A stretch of DNA of 64,000 bases from Actinomyces sp. oral taxon 448 str. F0400 (GTDB lineage: Bacteria > Actinomycetota > Actinomycetes > Actinomycetales > Actinomycetaceae). Shown one piece after another: positions 47,433 to 58,492 of the stretch. The first letter of the stretch is position 1. Each line of letters begins with the position of its first letter. The notes beneath the pieces are model-generated. The model made no database searches. It was not told where the DNA came from and saw nothing but the letters and a program-made list of their open reading frames with translations. The translations under genes and the position numbers were made by a program. The stretch covers positions 1,095,144-1,159,143 of the forward strand of contig NZ_GL985606.1 in the NCBI RefSeq assembly GCF_000220835.1, written 5' to 3'.

Positions 47433-48152
47433 GTGCGCATCGTCTCCATCGACTCCTCCCTCGGCTCCAGTCTTCTCGTCGCCGATGCGGGGCCCGGTAC
47501 CGCGGGCACGGCCCTGAGCGTGCTCAGCCGTGCGGAGCAGTCCAGTCCCCGCCGCCACGCCGAGTCCCTGGGGGCCATGCTCGCTCGGGTCCTTGCCGCT
47601 CCGGGGGTCGCCGATCATCCGCTGGACGCCGTCATCGCCGCCACCGGTCCCGCGCCCTTCACCGGTCTGCGCGCCGGCCTGGTGACCGCCCGCGCGCTCG
47701 GGCGCGCCCGCGGCGTGCCCGTCCACGGCGTGCCGAGCCTGGACGCCGTCGCCCGCGCCGCCTTCGACGAGATCGCCCGTGCCGGCGGGGGCGGCGGGGA
47801 GAGCGTTCTCGTGGTCACCGATGCCCGCCGCCACGAGGTCTACGCCGCCCGCTACCGCGCCCGGGGAGCCGATGACGTTGAGCCCCTCGACTCTCCGGCA
47901 GTGCTCGCCCCCGATGCCGCGGTCCGGCTCGGCGGCGTCGATGCCGTGGCCGGCTCGGGCGCCGTCCTCTACCCGCACCTGGCGGCCGGGCGTGTGGTGC
48001 TCGCGCCCGTTTCCGGCGACCCCGCCGCCCAGATCCGCGTCGCTCTGACCCGGCTCGCCGATGCCGGGCCCGGAGCGGTGCTGCCCGCCGAGCCGCTGTA
48101 TCTGCGTCACGCCGACGTGCACATGCCCGCCGGGCGCGGGCGAACGCTGTGA
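47433..48152 (+). CDS. tsaB: tRNA t6A biosynthesis protein TsaB
   Basis: 239-aa inactive TsaD paralogue, the scaffold of the t6A complex. The GTG at 47433 gives the family N-terminus (VRIVSIDSSLGSSLLVAD), and GPAPFTGLRAGLVTARALGR is diagnostic. TAGGCT stands 7 nt before it with no SD, suggesting a leaderless transcript in addition to read-through from tsaE. It overlaps rimI by 4 nt. Confidence 0.95.
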   Translation: MRIVSIDSSLGSSLLVADAGPGTAGTALSVLSRAEQSSPRRHAESLGAMLARVLAAPGVADHPLDAVIAATGPAPFTGLRAGLVTARALGRARGVPVHGVPSLDAVARAAFDEIARAGGGGGESVLVVTDARRHEVYAARYRARGADDVEPLDSPAVLAPDAAVRLGGVDAVAGSGAVLYPHLAAGRVVLAPVSGDPAAQIRVALTRLADAGPGAVLPAEPLYLRHADVHMPAGRGRTL

Positions 48153-48835
48153 GAACCTCGAACCGGCGCGCTGCGTCATCACGACCGTCCGGGCGGGCGG
48201 GCCGAGCCTCGTGCGACGGCGTGCGCCTGCGACCCATGGAGGAGCGCGACCTTCCAGCGGTCTGCCGGATGGAGACCGCCCTGTTCGGGGCGGAGGCGTG
48301 GAGCCCGAGTCTGCTGGGCGCCGAGCTGGCGGCCGCCACGGGTCCTCACGCCGACCGGTGCTACGTCGTCCTCGAGCGGTCACGGGAGGGGGTCGACACG
48401 GACGACGATGCCGCCGGTGGTGACGGAGCGGTTCTGGGATACGCCGGGCTCTGGTTTGGCGATGGCGCCGGGGACGCTGATCTGCTCACCATCGCCACCC
48501 TCCCGGCGGTTCGTCGGCGGGGTTTGGCCGGCCTCATGCTCACCCACCTGCTGCGGTGCGCCGGCGAGGCCGGCTGCACCGGCGTGCTCCTGGAGGTCCG
48601 CGTCTCGAATGCCAGTGCCCGCAGTCTCTACGCGCATCACGGCTTCGTTCCCGTCGGCTCCCGACGGCGCTACTACCGGGAGCCGGTCGAGGACGCGCTC
48701 GTCATGCGCGCATCCGTCGGCGCGCAGGACGACGAGCCCGGGCGACCCGGGCCGACGGGCGTCGTGGGGCCGGTGGGGGTGGAGGCGGTCGACGCCGGGC
48801 CGGCGTCCCGGGCCGGGCCGGCGCTGAGCGGGTGA
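48149..48835 (+). CDS. rimI: Ribosomal-protein-S18-alanine N-acetyltransferase-like GNAT
   Basis: 228-aa GNAT acetyltransferase. The core starts near residue 25 (VRLRPMEERDLPAVCRME). The acetyl-CoA motif is LPAVRRRGLAGLMLTHLL, and LEVRVSNASARSLYAHHGF is typical. N- and C-terminal tails are low complexity. Its position between tsaB and tsaD is the usual one for RimI, though tsaD is now about 8.5 kb away. Confidence 0.9.
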   Translation: MRTSNRRAASSRPSGRAGRASCDGVRLRPMEERDLPAVCRMETALFGAEAWSPSLLGAELAAATGPHADRCYVVLERSREGVDTDDDAAGGDGAVLGYAGLWFGDGAGDADLLTIATLPAVRRRGLAGLMLTHLLRCAGEAGCTGVLLEVRVSNASARSLYAHHGFVPVGSRRRYYREPVEDALVMRASVGAQDDEPGRPGPTGVVGPVGVEAVDAGPASRAGPALSG

Positions 48836-49038
48836 GCACACGTCGGACCGTTGCGTCATGATCATCATTTGACTGACAATCTCCTCACGGAATGTGCGCG
48901 GCCCGCGTTCCGTCGGCCTGCTCGGAGGGGCTCCGCGGGCGGGGTGTGATCCGGGTCTTTCGGCGTGATGGCGGGGGAGCGACCTCGGGAGAGGCGGCGG
49001 ACGGCGCGATCTGGGACCATCGGCTGGCCCGATCTCGC

Positions 49039-49044
49039 TAATCT
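49039..49044 (+). promoter_or_regulatory. Probable -10 of a leaderless sdhCAB mRNA
   Basis: TAATCT ends 6 nt before the GTG at 49051, with no SD. The -35 region (49016-49021) is weak. The rest of the 215-nt rimI-sdhC gap contains no recognised gene. Confidence 0.55.
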
Positions 49045-49050
49045 GCTCTC

Positions 49051-49833
49051 GTGGCCAATACGTCTGTTCCCTCCAAGAAGAAGAGGGCCGCGTTCTCGAC
49101 GACGGTCTTCATGAAGCGCCTGATGGCCTGGTCGGGCCTCTTCTTCATCGTCTTCGTCCTCTTCCACGCTTACGGCAACACTCACTACTTCGAGGGCGAG
49201 ATCGCCTACGACCACTACGCGTACTTCCTGCGCGAGCTGCTCGTCCCGATCGTCCCGCACGGCGGCGTGCTGTGGATCCTGAGGGTCCTGCTGCTGGCGT
49301 GCCTGGCGGTGCACGCCGGAAGCGCCTTCCACTTGTGGATCCGCAACAGGAAGGCCCGCGGTACGGACAGGTACGCCGTCAAGAAGCCCGGTGCCGAGTA
49401 CTTCGCCTCCCGCTACGCCATGCGCACTATGCGCTGGGGCGGCGTCATCCTGCTGCTGTTCGTCGTGTGGCACATTCTGCAGTTCACCACCCTGACGCTG
49501 ACCCCCGGCGGTCACTACGAGCACGGGCGCGCGTACATGAACATGTGGTACGGCTTCCAGCTGTGGTGGGTCTACCTCATTTACCTCGTGGCACTCGCGG
49601 CCCTGTGTCTGCACGTGTGGCACGGCGTGTGGTCCGCTCTGCAGACCCTGGGCGCCACCCGCGGCAACACCGTCCCCTTCGTCCGCCTGATTGCCTTCAT
49701 CGTCGCCTTCGGCCTGTTCGTCGCCTTCATGTGCGTGCCCACCGCCATCCTCCTCGGTTGGGTGCCGGCGCCCATGGGCACCGCCGAGTACGCGATGAAG
49801 GCCACCGAGGCCGGCATCGTCCTTTCCCACTGA
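49051..49833 (+). CDS. sdhC: Succinate dehydrogenase/fumarate reductase cytochrome b subunit (B-type)
   Basis: 260-aa membrane anchor with five transmembrane segments. Conserved histidines are visible in FHAYGN (TM1), [10 protein letters not shown] (TM2), WHILQF (TM3) and HVWHG (TM4), consistent with two b hemes. The single-subunit anchor is the B-type (Bacillus/Wolinella) form. It starts the operon sdhC-sdhA-sdhB. GTG start without SD. Confidence 0.93.
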   Translation: MANTSVPSKKKRAAFSTTVFMKRLMAWSGLFFIVFVLFHAYGNTHYFEGEIAYDHYAYFLRELLVPIVPHGGVLWILRVLLLACLAVHAGSAFHLWIRNRKARGTDRYAVKKPGAEYFASRYAMRTMRWGGVILLLFVVWHILQFTTLTLTPGGHYEHGRAYMNMWYGFQLWWVYLIYLVALAALCLHVWHGVWSALQTLGATRGNTVPFVRLIAFIVAFGLFVAFMCVPTAILLGWVPAPMGTAEYAMKATEAGIVLSH

Positions 49834-49844
49834 GAGTGAAGACC

Positions 49845-51845
49845 ATGACTGAACTCATCGAGGGCCTGTACACCGAGGGCGAGAAGATCGCCGACACCAA
49901 GGCCCCCCACGCCGTACCGATCTCCCGGCGCTGGGAGCAGCGCAAATTCGAGGCCCAGCTCGTCAACCCGGCCAACCGTCGCAAGCTCGACATCATCGTC
50001 GTCGGCTCCGGCCTGGCCGGCGGCGCCGCGGCCGCCTCTCTGGGCGAGCAGGGCTACAACGTCAAAGTGTTCTTCTACCAGGACTCCGCTCGGCGCGCGC
50101 ACTCCATCGCCGCCCAGGGCGGCATCAACGCCGCGAAGAACTACCGCAACGACGGCGACTCCGTCTACCGGCTCTTCTACGACACGGTCAAGGGCGGCGA
50201 CTACCGCGCTCGTGAGGACAACGTCTACCGTCTGGCCGAGGTCAGCACCAACATCATCGACCAGTGCGTGGCCCAGGGCGTGCCCTTCGCCCGTGAGTAC
50301 GGCGGCCTGCTGGACAACCGCTCTTTCGGTGGAGTCCAGGTCTCGCGCACCTTCTACGCCCGTGGTCAGACGGGCCAGCAGCTTCTCATCGGTGCTTACC
50401 AGGCCTTGGAGCGCCAGGTGCACACCGGCACGGTCGAGGAGTTCCGCCGCCACGAGATGGTCGAGCTGATCCTCATCGACGGGCGGGCCCGGGGTATTGT
50501 GACCCGTGACATGGTCACCGGTGAGATCGAGACGCATCTGGCGGACGCCGTCGTGCTGTGCACGGGCGGCTACGGCAACGTCTTCTTCCTATCGACCAAC
50601 GCGATGGGCTGCAACGCCACCGCCGTGTGGCGCGCCCATCGCAGGGGCGCGTACTTCGCCAACCCCTGCTACACGCAGATCCACCCGACCTGCATCCCGC
50701 AGTCGGGCGATTTCCAGTCCAAGCTGACCCTCATGAGCGAGTCGCTGCGCAACGACGGCCGCATCTGGGTTCCCAAGAGGGCCGAGGACTGCGACAAGGA
50801 CCCGCGCCGGATCCCGGAGGAGGACCGCGATTACTACCTCGAGCGCATCTATCCCGCCTTCGGCAACCTGGTCCCGCGCGACATCGCCTCGCGCCAGGCC
50901 AAGAACATGTGCGACGAGGGCCGCGGCGTGGGCCCGGCCATCAAGGAGCGCGATGCAGCGGGCAACGAGCGCATGATGCGCCGCGGCGTCTACCTCGACT
51001 TCTCCGAGGCCATCGGCCGTCTGGGCAGGGAGCGGGTGAGCGCCCGGTACGGGAACCTGTTCGAGATGTACCAGCGCATCACGGGGGACGACCCCTACGA
51101 GGTGCCGATGCGCATCTACCCGGCGGTCCATTACACGATGGGCGGCCTGTGGGTCGACTACGACCTGGAGTCCAATATCCCGGGCCTGTACGTGGGCGGT
51201 GAGGCCAATTTCTCCGATCACGGCGCCAACCGTCTGGGCGCCTCCGCCCTCATGCAGGGGCTGGCCGACGGCTACTTCGTCCTGCCGGACACGATGAACG
51301 ACTACCTGGCGGACATGCTCCGGCTGGGCAAACCCGATCCGAACGCCCCCGAGATCGCCGAGGCGAGGCGGGGAGTCGAGGAGCGCATCGCGCGTCTCAT
51401 GGCATTGCGCGGTACCCGCAGCGTGGATGACTTCCACATGGCGCTGGGACGCATCATGTGGGAGTACTGCGGCATGGAGCGGTGCGACGCCGGTTTGCGC
51501 GAGGCCATCAAGCAGATCCGGGCCCTCAAGGAGGACTTCTGGCGCGATGCCCGCGTCACGGGCAAGGCCGATGAGCTCAACCAGGCTCTGGAGAAGGCGG
51601 GCCGCCTGCTCGACTTCTTCGAGTTGGCCGAGCTCATGTGCATCGACGCCCTGCACCGTCGTGAGTCCTGCGGCGGCCACTTCCGCGCCGAGTCCCAGAC
51701 CCCTGAGGGGGAGGCTCTGCGTCATGACGACGAGTTCCTCTATGTCGCCGCGTGGGAGTGGGGCGGGGAGAACCAGCCGCCGATCCTCCACAAGGAGGAT
51801 CTCATCTACAAGGACATCGAGCTCAAGCAGCGGAGTTACAAGTGA
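49845..51845 (+). CDS. sdhA: Succinate dehydrogenase/fumarate reductase flavoprotein subunit
   Basis: 666-aa subunit with covalent FAD. The ATG at 49845 is chosen; the frame upstream overlaps sdhC. The dinucleotide motif is [20 protein letters not shown]. The FAD-attachment His is in [15 protein letters not shown]. The dicarboxylate-site and catalytic Arg region is in [16 protein letters not shown] and [10 protein letters not shown]. The direction, succinate oxidation or fumarate reduction, cannot be decided from sequence; fermentative actinomycetes make succinate, so fumarate reduction is plausible. Confidence 0.96.
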   Translation: MTELIEGLYTEGEKIADTKAPHAVPISRRWEQRKFEAQLVNPANRRKLDIIVVGSGLAGGAAAASLGEQGYNVKVFFYQDSARRAHSIAAQGGINAAKNYRNDGDSVYRLFYDTVKGGDYRAREDNVYRLAEVSTNIIDQCVAQGVPFAREYGGLLDNRSFGGVQVSRTFYARGQTGQQLLIGAYQALERQVHTGTVEEFRRHEMVELILIDGRARGIVTRDMVTGEIETHLADAVVLCTGGYGNVFFLSTNAMGCNATAVWRAHRRGAYFANPCYTQIHPTCIPQSGDFQSKLTLMSESLRNDGRIWVPKRAEDCDKDPRRIPEEDRDYYLERIYPAFGNLVPRDIASRQAKNMCDEGRGVGPAIKERDAAGNERMMRRGVYLDFSEAIGRLGRERVSARYGNLFEMYQRITGDDPYEVPMRIYPAVHYTMGGLWVDYDLESNIPGLYVGGEANFSDHGANRLGASALMQGLADGYFVLPDTMNDYLADMLRLGKPDPNAPEIAEARRGVEERIARLMALRGTRSVDDFHMALGRIMWEYCGMERCDAGLREAIKQIRALKEDFWRDARVTGKADELNQALEKAGRLLDFFELAELMCIDALHRRESCGGHFRAESQTPEGEALRHDDEFLYVAAWEWGGENQPPILHKEDLIYKDIELKQRSYK

Positions 51846-52615
51846 ACATCAAGCTCAAGATCTGGCGGCAGCAGGACCAGAACTCCGAGGGGCACTTCGA
51901 GGTCTACCCGATGTCCGGCGTCGAGGAGCACATGAGCTTCCTCGAGGTCCTCGATCTGCTCAACGAGCAGCTCTTCGCCGCGGGCGAGGAGCCGGTCGCC
52001 TTCGACTCGGACTGTCGGGAGGGCATTTGCGGGCAGTGCGGCGTTGTCATCAACGGCCAGGCGCACGGCCCGATCCGTTCGACGACCTGCCAGCTGCATA
52101 TGCGTCATCTGGCGGAGGACCCATCTTTCAAGGACGGCGGCACCATCACCATCGAGCCGTGGCGCTCGGCGGGCTTCCCGATCCTCAAGGATCTCGTCGT
52201 CGACCGTTCCGCGCTGGACCGCGTCGTCCAGGCCGGCGGCTACATCTCGGTCAACACCGGCGCCGCCCCTGAGGCCCACTCCGTGCCGGTGCGCAAGGAG
52301 AAGGCCGACGCCGCCTTCGAGGCCGCCGCCTGCATCGGCTGCGGCGCCTGCGTGGCGGCCTGTCCCAACGCGTCAGCCATGCTGTTCACCGGGGCGAAGA
52401 TCTCCCATCTGGGTCTGCTTCCGCAGGGCCAGCCCGAGCGCCTCGCCCGTGTGGTGAGCATGCTGAATCAGCATGACGCCGAGGGCTTCGGCGGGTGCAC
52501 GAACATCGGCGAATGCGCTGCGGTGTGCCCCAAGTCCGTGCCGCTGGAGGTTATTACGCGCCTCAACCGCGACATGGGGCACGCCCTGTGGAAGGGACAG
52601 AAGGCGCACGCCTGA
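51842..52615 (+). CDS. sdhB: Succinate dehydrogenase/fumarate reductase iron-sulfur subunit
   Basis: 257-aa electron-transfer subunit. The [2Fe-2S] ligands are in [12 protein letters not shown] and later STTC. The two further clusters use [13 protein letters not shown] and [14 protein letters not shown], where the last set is C-x5-C-x3-C-P. GTG at 51842 overlaps the sdhA stop by 4 nt. A terminator hairpin follows. Confidence 0.97.
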   Translation: MNIKLKIWRQQDQNSEGHFEVYPMSGVEEHMSFLEVLDLLNEQLFAAGEEPVAFDSDCREGICGQCGVVINGQAHGPIRSTTCQLHMRHLAEDPSFKDGGTITIEPWRSAGFPILKDLVVDRSALDRVVQAGGYISVNTGAAPEAHSVPVRKEKADAAFEAAACIGCGACVAACPNASAMLFTGAKISHLGLLPQGQPERLARVVSMLNQHDAEGFGGCTNIGECAAVCPKSVPLEVITRLNRDMGHALWKGQKAHA

Positions 52616-52666
52616 ACGAGGAGCGGCGCTGAGCGGGCGCCGCTGGCCCCGGCGGGGCTGCGGTGG

Positions 52667-52699
52667 GGGGCTGCGGGGCGGGGCCCGCCCCGCAGCCCC
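52667..52699 (+). terminator. Terminator after sdhB
   Basis: 16-nt perfect arms (52667-52682/52684-52699) with a single unpaired base between, all G/C-rich, 51 nt after sdhB. No U-tract. Confidence 0.65.
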
Positions 52700-52764
52700 G
52701 CGCCTTCGAGGCCTTCGATGTCCTCGATCGTGATTCCGCCCGCCGCCCGGGCGGGAGGGGTGCC

Positions 52765-53439
52765 TCATGCTTGTACTCGTGATGGTCGTGCGGGTTGCGA
52801 GGCGCCGCTCAGTCGGGCTTGGAGGCCGTCGACGACGAGGTCGATCTTGCCGTCGAGCCAACCGCGTTCCAGCCAGGAGCGGTCGGGGCGGAACATCGCC
52901 GGCAGTGTGCTGTAGCTCGGCGGGCCGGCGTCGCTCAGCCAGTCCGCGCGCAGGGCGGCGACGCCGACGTGCGAGGCGATGGTGGTATCACCGATCATGT
53001 CGACGGCGAGGGCGGAGTCCTCCTCGCTCATGCCGGCGGCCGTGAATGCGCGGTGCGCGGCGCTGATCGTCTCCCCGAAGTACTCGGCCGTCCAGGGGAC
53101 GCCGATCAGGAGGCGGTCGAGGCCGGGGTGGGCCTCGAGCAGCGCCCACAGGGCATCCGCCTGGTTGTGCGCGTTGCGGCGCCAGTCGGCGGGATCGGGG
53201 GAGAACGCGATCCGCGTGGCGAGCTCGCTCAGGCAGGCGCGCAGCAGGTCCTCGCGCGAGGAGATGGCGCGGTACAGGCCCGAGACCGCCACTCCCAGGC
53301 GGCCGGCGACCGCCGTCAGCGTGAAGTCGGCGACGCCGATGTCCAGGGCCGCGGCGACGACGTCCTTGCGGGAGAATCCCGGCTTGGGACCGGTGGGGCG
53401 CCCCGGTCTCGTCCGACTCCCGGTCCTGCGTCCGCACAT
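52765..53439 (-). CDS. TetR-family regulator divergent from the fused ABC exporter
   Basis: 224-aa regulator. The ATG at 53439 has TACTGT 6 nt upstream and no SD. The helix-turn-helix is near residues 25-65 (AALDIGVADFTLTAVAGRLG, then VSGLYRAISSREDLLRACL). The ligand domain is not assigned. It is the divergent neighbour of the exporter and so the likely repressor of it. The longer frame back to 53559 lies over the exporter promoter. Confidence 0.9.
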   Translation of the reverse strand: MCGRRTGSRTRPGRPTGPKPGFSRKDVVAAALDIGVADFTLTAVAGRLGVAVSGLYRAISSREDLLRACLSELATRIAFSPDPADWRRNAHNQADALWALLEAHPGLDRLLIGVPWTAEYFGETISAAHRAFTAAGMSEEDSALAVDMIGDTTIASHVGVAALRADWLSDAGPPSYSTLPAMFRPDRSWLERGWLDGKIDLVVDGLQARLSGASQPARPSRVQA

Positions 53440-53468
53440 GGACCCACAGTAGCGGTTGACGACGGTGC

Positions 53469-53498
53469 TTGTCGGCCGGAGGGCAGTCGCGGTAAGGT
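53469..53498 (+). promoter_or_regulatory. Probable promoter of the fused ABC exporter
   Basis: TTGTCG (53469-53474) and TAAGGT (53493-53498) are 18 nt apart, 49 nt before the GTG. A weak dyad TGAA-N5-TTCA lies downstream, near 53515-53527, as a possible repressor site. Confidence 0.5.
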
Positions 53499-53547
53499 CG
53501 ACCTCAGTCAAATATGAAAGCCGTTCAGCATTAGATTGAGGCATCCA

Positions 53548-56500
53548 GTGAACAGCCACGTCACGTCATCGGCACCTCGGTCCGCACCCGCCGCGCCCCG
53601 CGAGGGCGGGTCGCTGGCCGAGCACGATCCGGCCCCGTCCACCGGGGCCGACGGGCCCGGGCGGAGCGCGCCGGTCTCGCAGGACGACGCCGGCCGATCC
53701 CGCCGGGGCCAGGCCGCCCTCAGACGTCTGGGCGCCCCGGTGCGCCCCGCCCTGCGGGTCGGCCAGGTGCTCGTCGTCCTCTCCGGCCTGCTGGCCGTGG
53801 CCCCCTACGTCGCGCTCGTGCGCCTGGGCGATATCCTCCTGGACGCCTACCACGCCGGTCTGGCCCCCGACGGGCAGCGGGTGCGCGGCGTCGTCATGTT
53901 CCTCGTCAGCGCCTACTCCGGGCGTCTCCTGCTGTACTTCGTCGCTCTGCTCATCACCCACCTGGCGGACCTGAAACTGCGCGACCGGCTGCGCCGCGAC
54001 ATCGTCGAGCGCATCTGCCGGGCCCCGCTGTCCTGGTTCACCGACTCCACCTCTGGACGCATCCGCAAGGCGGTCCAGGACGACACCACCGCCGTCCACA
54101 CCGTCATAGCCCACGCTCCCGTCGAACGCCTCAACGCCGTCGTCTCCCCTCTGGCACTGCTGGCCTGCGCCGTGTGGATCGACTGGCGTCTGGCCCTCCT
54201 GGCGGTGGCGACCGTCCCCCTGTACGTCATCACCTACTCCTTCTCCTTGAAGGGCATGAAGGAGAAGACGGTGGAAATGGACCGCAGGCTGGCGGATGTG
54301 TCCTCCACCATGGTTGAGTTCGTCTCCGGTATTTCCGTGGTCAAGGCCTTCGGGCGGGTCGGCCGGGCCCACAGCGCCTATCTGGCCGCTGCCGACGCCT
54401 TCGCTCGCTTCTACCGCGACTGGGCAATGCCGCTCATGACGGTCAGCTGCCTGTCCTTCACGTGGGTGTCGACCCCGATCGTCCTGCTCGTCGACCTTAG
54501 TGGCGGCGCCCTACTCATCCACGCCGGAACGGTCACCCCGGCGCAGGTCCTGGCGGCCACTCTCATCGCCCTCGTCCTGCCCGGGGCGCTCGTCACCATC
54601 GTGACGATCTCCTGGTCCTACCAGATGGCGGGCGCTGCCGCCCTGCGCCTGTGCGATGTCCTCGACACCCCCGTCCTGCCCGCGCCCGCCGCGCCCAGGC
54701 GGCCCGACGGCGCCCGCGTCGAGATCGACGACGTCTCCTTCTCCTACGGGGATACCCTGGCCGTCGACGACGTCAGCCTCACCCTGGAGCCCGGCACCGT
54801 CACCGCGCTGCTGGGTCCCTCCGGCTCCGGCAAATCGACCCTGGCGACCCTCATCGCCCGCTTCGCCGACCCCGATGCCGGAGCGGTGCGCATCGGCGGG
54901 GTGGATCTGCGCGACATGGACGAGGAGACCCTGTACTCCACCGTTTCCTTCGTCCTCCAGGACGCTCAGCTACTGGGCGCCACCGTGCGCGAGAACATCG
55001 CCCTCGGCCGGCCCGAGGCGACCGATGACCAGGTGCGCGCCGCCGCTCGCGCGGCCCGGATCGACGAGGAGATCATGGCCCTTCCCCACGGCTACGACAC
55101 TCTTCTGGGGCGGGAGACCGCCCTATCCGGCGGGCAGGAGCAGCGCATCGCCATCGCCCGCGCCCTCCTGCTGAACACCCCCGTTCTCCTCATGGACGAG
55201 GCCACCGCCATGGCCGATCCGGACTCCGAGGCCGAGATCCAGGAGGCGCTGAGCGCCCTGGTGCGCGGCCGGACCGTGCTCGTCATCGCCCACCGGCCCG
55301 CCGCCGTCCACGGGGCGCACCGCATCGCCGTCATGGAGCGGGGCCGCGTCGTCGCCTTCGGATCCCACGAGGAGCTGGTGGGCGAACCCCACTACCGCGC
55401 CCTGCTGCGTCAATCCGGCCTGCTGGAGGATGACGACGGCGCACCGGCGCCCGGGGAGGCCCATCCGGAGGCCGATGGCCGCGCATCCGGTCCCTCCCCG
55501 GGCGGCGCGCCGGACGGCGAGCCGGAGGGGGGCGGACCGGACCCGTCGCCCCGCGCCGGTGCCCGCCGGACCGGCCGCTCCCTGCTGGCCCGCTATCACC
55601 GGCTCATGACGGAGGATTCCTGGACGCACCTGGTGAGGGGGCTCGTCCTGGGTGCGCTCAACGGCGTCTTCTCGGGTCTGGCCCTTCTGGTGCTCCTGCC
55701 CGCCTCCGTGGCCCTCGCCAGCGGGGCGCCCGCCTGGGGCCTGAGCTTCGGTTCATGGCTGCTTGTGCTCGTGGCCTGCGCCGTCGCCAGCACCGTCTCC
55801 GACTTCCGGGGACAGCGCGCCGGCATGATCGGGGCGCTCGGCTTCATGCGCGACGTTCACCACGCCGTCGGAGCTAAGATCGCCCGCCTGCCTCTGCGGT
55901 GGTTCGACTCCGACACGGCCGGCACCATGTCGCGGGCCGTCAGCCAGGAGATGCTTTCATTGGGCGAGTCCGCCGCCCATTTCCTGTACAGGATCGTCTC
56001 GACGTCCGCGGGCTGCGCGGTCATCTGGATCGGCTCGTGGGTCTGGGACTGGCGGCTGGGCATGTTCCTGACCATCGGCGCGCCGGTCATGGCGCTGCTC
56101 ATAGCTCTGGCGCGCCGTCTGCTCGACCACGGCAAGGCCGTCTCCGAGCCCGCCGAGCGCGAGCTCGCCATCCGCGTCGTCGAGCTCGCCCGGTGCCAGG
56201 GCGCCTTGCGCTCGTGCCGCGCGGTGGGGCGCTACGGACGTCTGACGGCCGCCTTCGCTGACGGGTTGCGCGCCTCCCGCCGCGCCCTGTGGTGGGCGAC
56301 CGGCGGGAACCTCCTGTCCGGGGTCCTCACCCAGATCGTCGTCGTCGGCATGATCGTGCTCACCGCCTTCTTCGCCGTCGCCGGCACCATGGGCCCTCTG
56401 CCCGCCATCGCCACCATCGGCATGTGCCTGCGCTTTACCACCATGCTCGATGATGACGGCGCCGCCGTGCTCAGTCTGGAGGAGCGCCGGCAGATGATGA

Positions 56501-57318
56501 ACCATCTCGACGCCGTCATGGACGCCCCCGTCATGGACGAGCCGGGCGAACGCGCCGAGCTGGCCGAGCCTGGGGCGGTGGAGCTCGACGATGTCGTCTT
56601 CGGCTACCAGGAGGACGTTCGGGTGCTCGACGGCGTCTCATTGACGGCGCCCGCGCGCTCCATGTGCGCGATCGTCGGTCCGTCGGGGTCCGGGAAGACG
56701 ACGATCGCCCGACTCATCGCCCGTTTCTGGGATGCGGACCGCGGGACGGTGCGCGTGGGCGGCACCGACGTGCGTGACATGCCGACGGCTCAGCTCATGG
56801 AGCAGCTGTCCATGGTCTTCCAGGACGTTTACCTCTTCGACGACACCCTGGCCGCCAACATCCGCGTCGGAGAGGCGGACGCCGCCGACGCCCAGGTGCG
56901 CTGGGCCGCGGACCTCGCCGGCGTCACCGAGATCGTCGAGCGTCTGCCCGGCGGCTGGGACGCGCGCGTCGGCGAGGGCGGGCGCGCCCTGTCCGGCGGC
57001 GAGCGCCAGCGCGTGTCCATCGCCCGCGCCCTGCTCAAGCGCGCGCCGATCGTCTTGCTGGACGAGGCCACGAGCGCTCTGGACGCCGAGAACGAGGCTC
57101 ACATCGTCACCGCCATCGAGGAGCTGCGACGCACCTCGACACTCATCGTCATCGCTCACAAGCTGGAGACGATCGCCGCCGCCGACCAGGTGGTGGTGCT
57201 CGACGACGACGGGCATGTCGCTCAAAGGGGCCGGCATGCCCGGCTCGTGGAGATCGACGGCCCCTATCGCGACTTCTGGACCCGGCGCACCCGCGCCCGC
57301 GGCTGGTCGCTCGTGTGA
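53548..57318 (+). CDS. Fused double ABC exporter (TMD-NBD-TMD-NBD)
   Basis: 1256-aa transporter in which both halves of an exporter are joined. The GTG at 53548 has GAGG 6 nt upstream. A 60-residue disordered N-terminus is followed by TMD1 (about 70-360). NBD1 has Walker [10 protein letters not shown], signature LSGGQEQR and Walker [10 protein letters not shown]. An acidic/Gly-Pro linker lies near 630-680. TMD2 spans about 690-1000. NBD2 has [17 protein letters not shown] and [10 protein letters not shown]. Both ATP sites look complete. The halves resemble the YbtP/YbtQ and IrtA/IrtB heterodimers linked to siderophore transport, usually two genes. Substrate unknown; regulation by the divergent TetR is likely. 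Confidence 0.9.
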   Translation: MNSHVTSSAPRSAPAAPREGGSLAEHDPAPSTGADGPGRSAPVSQDDAGRSRRGQAALRRLGAPVRPALRVGQVLVVLSGLLAVAPYVALVRLGDILLDAYHAGLAPDGQRVRGVVMFLVSAYSGRLLLYFVALLITHLADLKLRDRLRRDIVERICRAPLSWFTDSTSGRIRKAVQDDTTAVHTVIAHAPVERLNAVVSPLALLACAVWIDWRLALLAVATVPLYVITYSFSLKGMKEKTVEMDRRLADVSSTMVEFVSGISVVKAFGRVGRAHSAYLAAADAFARFYRDWAMPLMTVSCLSFTWVSTPIVLLVDLSGGALLIHAGTVTPAQVLAATLIALVLPGALVTIVTISWSYQMAGAAALRLCDVLDTPVLPAPAAPRRPDGARVEIDDVSFSYGDTLAVDDVSLTLEPGTVTALLGPSGSGKSTLATLIARFADPDAGAVRIGGVDLRDMDEETLYSTVSFVLQDAQLLGATVRENIALGRPEATDDQVRAAARAARIDEEIMALPHGYDTLLGRETALSGGQEQRIAIARALLLNTPVLLMDEATAMADPDSEAEIQEALSALVRGRTVLVIAHRPAAVHGAHRIAVMERGRVVAFGSHEELVGEPHYRALLRQSGLLEDDDGAPAPGEAHPEADGRASGPSPGGAPDGEPEGGGPDPSPRAGARRTGRSLLARYHRLMTEDSWTHLVRGLVLGALNGVFSGLALLVLLPASVALASGAPAWGLSFGSWLLVLVACAVASTVSDFRGQRAGMIGALGFMRDVHHAVGAKIARLPLRWFDSDTAGTMSRAVSQEMLSLGESAAHFLYRIVSTSAGCAVIWIGSWVWDWRLGMFLTIGAPVMALLIALARRLLDHGKAVSEPAERELAIRVVELARCQGALRSCRAVGRYGRLTAAFADGLRASRRALWWATGGNLLSGVLTQIVVVGMIVLTAFFAVAGTMGPLPAIATIGMCLRFTTMLDDDGAAVLSLEERRQMMNHLDAVMDAPVMDEPGERAELAEPGAVELDDVVFGYQEDVRVLDGVSLTAPARSMCAIVGPSGSGKTTIARLIARFWDADRGTVRVGGTDVRDMPTAQLMEQLSMVFQDVYLFDDTLAANIRVGEADAADAQVRWAADLAGVTEIVERLPGGWDARVGEGGRALSGGERQRVSIARALLKRAPIVLLDEATSALDAENEAHIVTAIEELRRTSTLIVIAHKLETIAAADQVVVLDDDGHVAQRGRHARLVEIDGPYRDFWTRRTRARGWSLV

Positions 57319-57360
57319 GGTCGACGGCCCCGCGCGATGGGCGGGGGAGGGCGGGGGGGC

Positions 57361-57366
57361 TAGGCT
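57361..57366 (+). promoter_or_regulatory. Probable -10 of a leaderless tsaD mRNA
   Basis: TAGGCT ends 7 nt before the GTG at 57374, with no SD near that start. Confidence 0.6.
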
Positions 57367-57373
57367 GGCGGGC

Positions 57374-58429
57374 GTGAGCGAACCACTGATCTTGGGCATC
57401 GAGTCCACTTGCGACGAGACCGGTGCGGCGTTGGTGCGCGGTCGCGAGCTCCTCGGCGACGCGGTCGCCACCTCCATGGACGCCTACGCCCGTTTCGGCG
57501 GAATCGTCCCCGAGATCGCCTCGCGCGCCCATCTGGAGTCCTTCGTCCCCACCCTGGACTCCGCCCTGGACCGGGCCGGGGCGGACCTGTCCGACGTCGA
57601 TGCCGTCGCCGTGTGCGCGGGCCCCGGCCTCATCGGCTCACTGACCGTGGGCATCAGTGCTGCCAAGGCCCTGGCCGTGGCCCTGGACGTACCGATCTAC
57701 GGCGTCAACCACGTCGTCGGGCATCTGGCCGTCGACGAGCTCGTCGACGACCCGCTGCCTGAGCGCTTCATCGGCCTGGTCGTCTCCGGCGGACATTCCA
57801 CCATTGTGCTGGTAGGTGATATCGCCACCGACGTTGTCGAGTTGGGCGGCACCCTCGATGACGCTGCTGGCGAGGCTTTCGACAAGGTCGGTCGCCTGCT
57901 CGGCCTGCCCTACCCGGGCGGCCCGCACGTCGACCGACTCTCCCGGACGGGGGACCGCGAGGCCATCCGCTTCCCCCGCGGCCTGACCGCCGGTAAGGAC
58001 AGCGTGCGCCACCGCTACGATTTCTCCTTCTCCGGGCTGAAGACCGCGGTGGCCCGCTACGTGGAGTCCTTCCAGGAGGCCGGGCACGAGGTGCCCCGCG
58101 CCGACGTGTGCGCCGCCTTCTCCGAGGCCGTCAACGATTCCCTGACCGCCAAGGCCGTCCGGGCCTGCCTGGACATGGAGTGCGGTGCGCTCGTCGTCGG
58201 CGGGGGCTACAGCGCCAACTCTCGCCTACGCGCTCTGGCCGCCGAGCGCTGCGAGGCCGCCGGCATCGCTCTGCGCCTGCCGCCCCTGCGCTACTGCACC
58301 GACAACGGCGCCCAGATCGCCGCGCTGGGCGCCGCCGCCGTGCGCGCCGGTGCAGCGCCGAGTCCCATGGACTTCGCTCCCGACTCCGGCATGCCCTTGA
58401 ACATCCCGGTTGTCTCGACCGTCGGCTGA
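57374..58429 (+). CDS. tsaD: tRNA N6-adenosine threonylcarbamoyltransferase TsaD
   Basis: 351-aa catalytic subunit that transfers threonylcarbamoyl to A37 of ANN-decoding tRNAs. The N-terminus is [16 protein letters not shown]. The metal-binding HxxxH is in [12 protein letters not shown], and the third ligand Asp in [22 protein letters not shown] and the kinase-like [15 protein letters not shown] are diagnostic. GTG start after TAGGCT-N7, leaderless-like. Its partners tsaE and tsaB are about 9-11 kb upstream. Confidence 0.98.
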   Translation: MSEPLILGIESTCDETGAALVRGRELLGDAVATSMDAYARFGGIVPEIASRAHLESFVPTLDSALDRAGADLSDVDAVAVCAGPGLIGSLTVGISAAKALAVALDVPIYGVNHVVGHLAVDELVDDPLPERFIGLVVSGGHSTIVLVGDIATDVVELGGTLDDAAGEAFDKVGRLLGLPYPGGPHVDRLSRTGDREAIRFPRGLTAGKDSVRHRYDFSFSGLKTAVARYVESFQEAGHEVPRADVCAAFSEAVNDSLTAKAVRACLDMECGALVVGGGYSANSRLRALAAERCEAAGIALRLPPLRYCTDNGAQIAALGAAAVRAGAAPSPMDFAPDSGMPLNIPVVSTVG

Positions 58430-58492
58430 ACTCCGCACCTGCTCCCTCCTGTCGGAGGATCGGTCGCGTCCGCACCCGGCCGCCCGTCCGGC

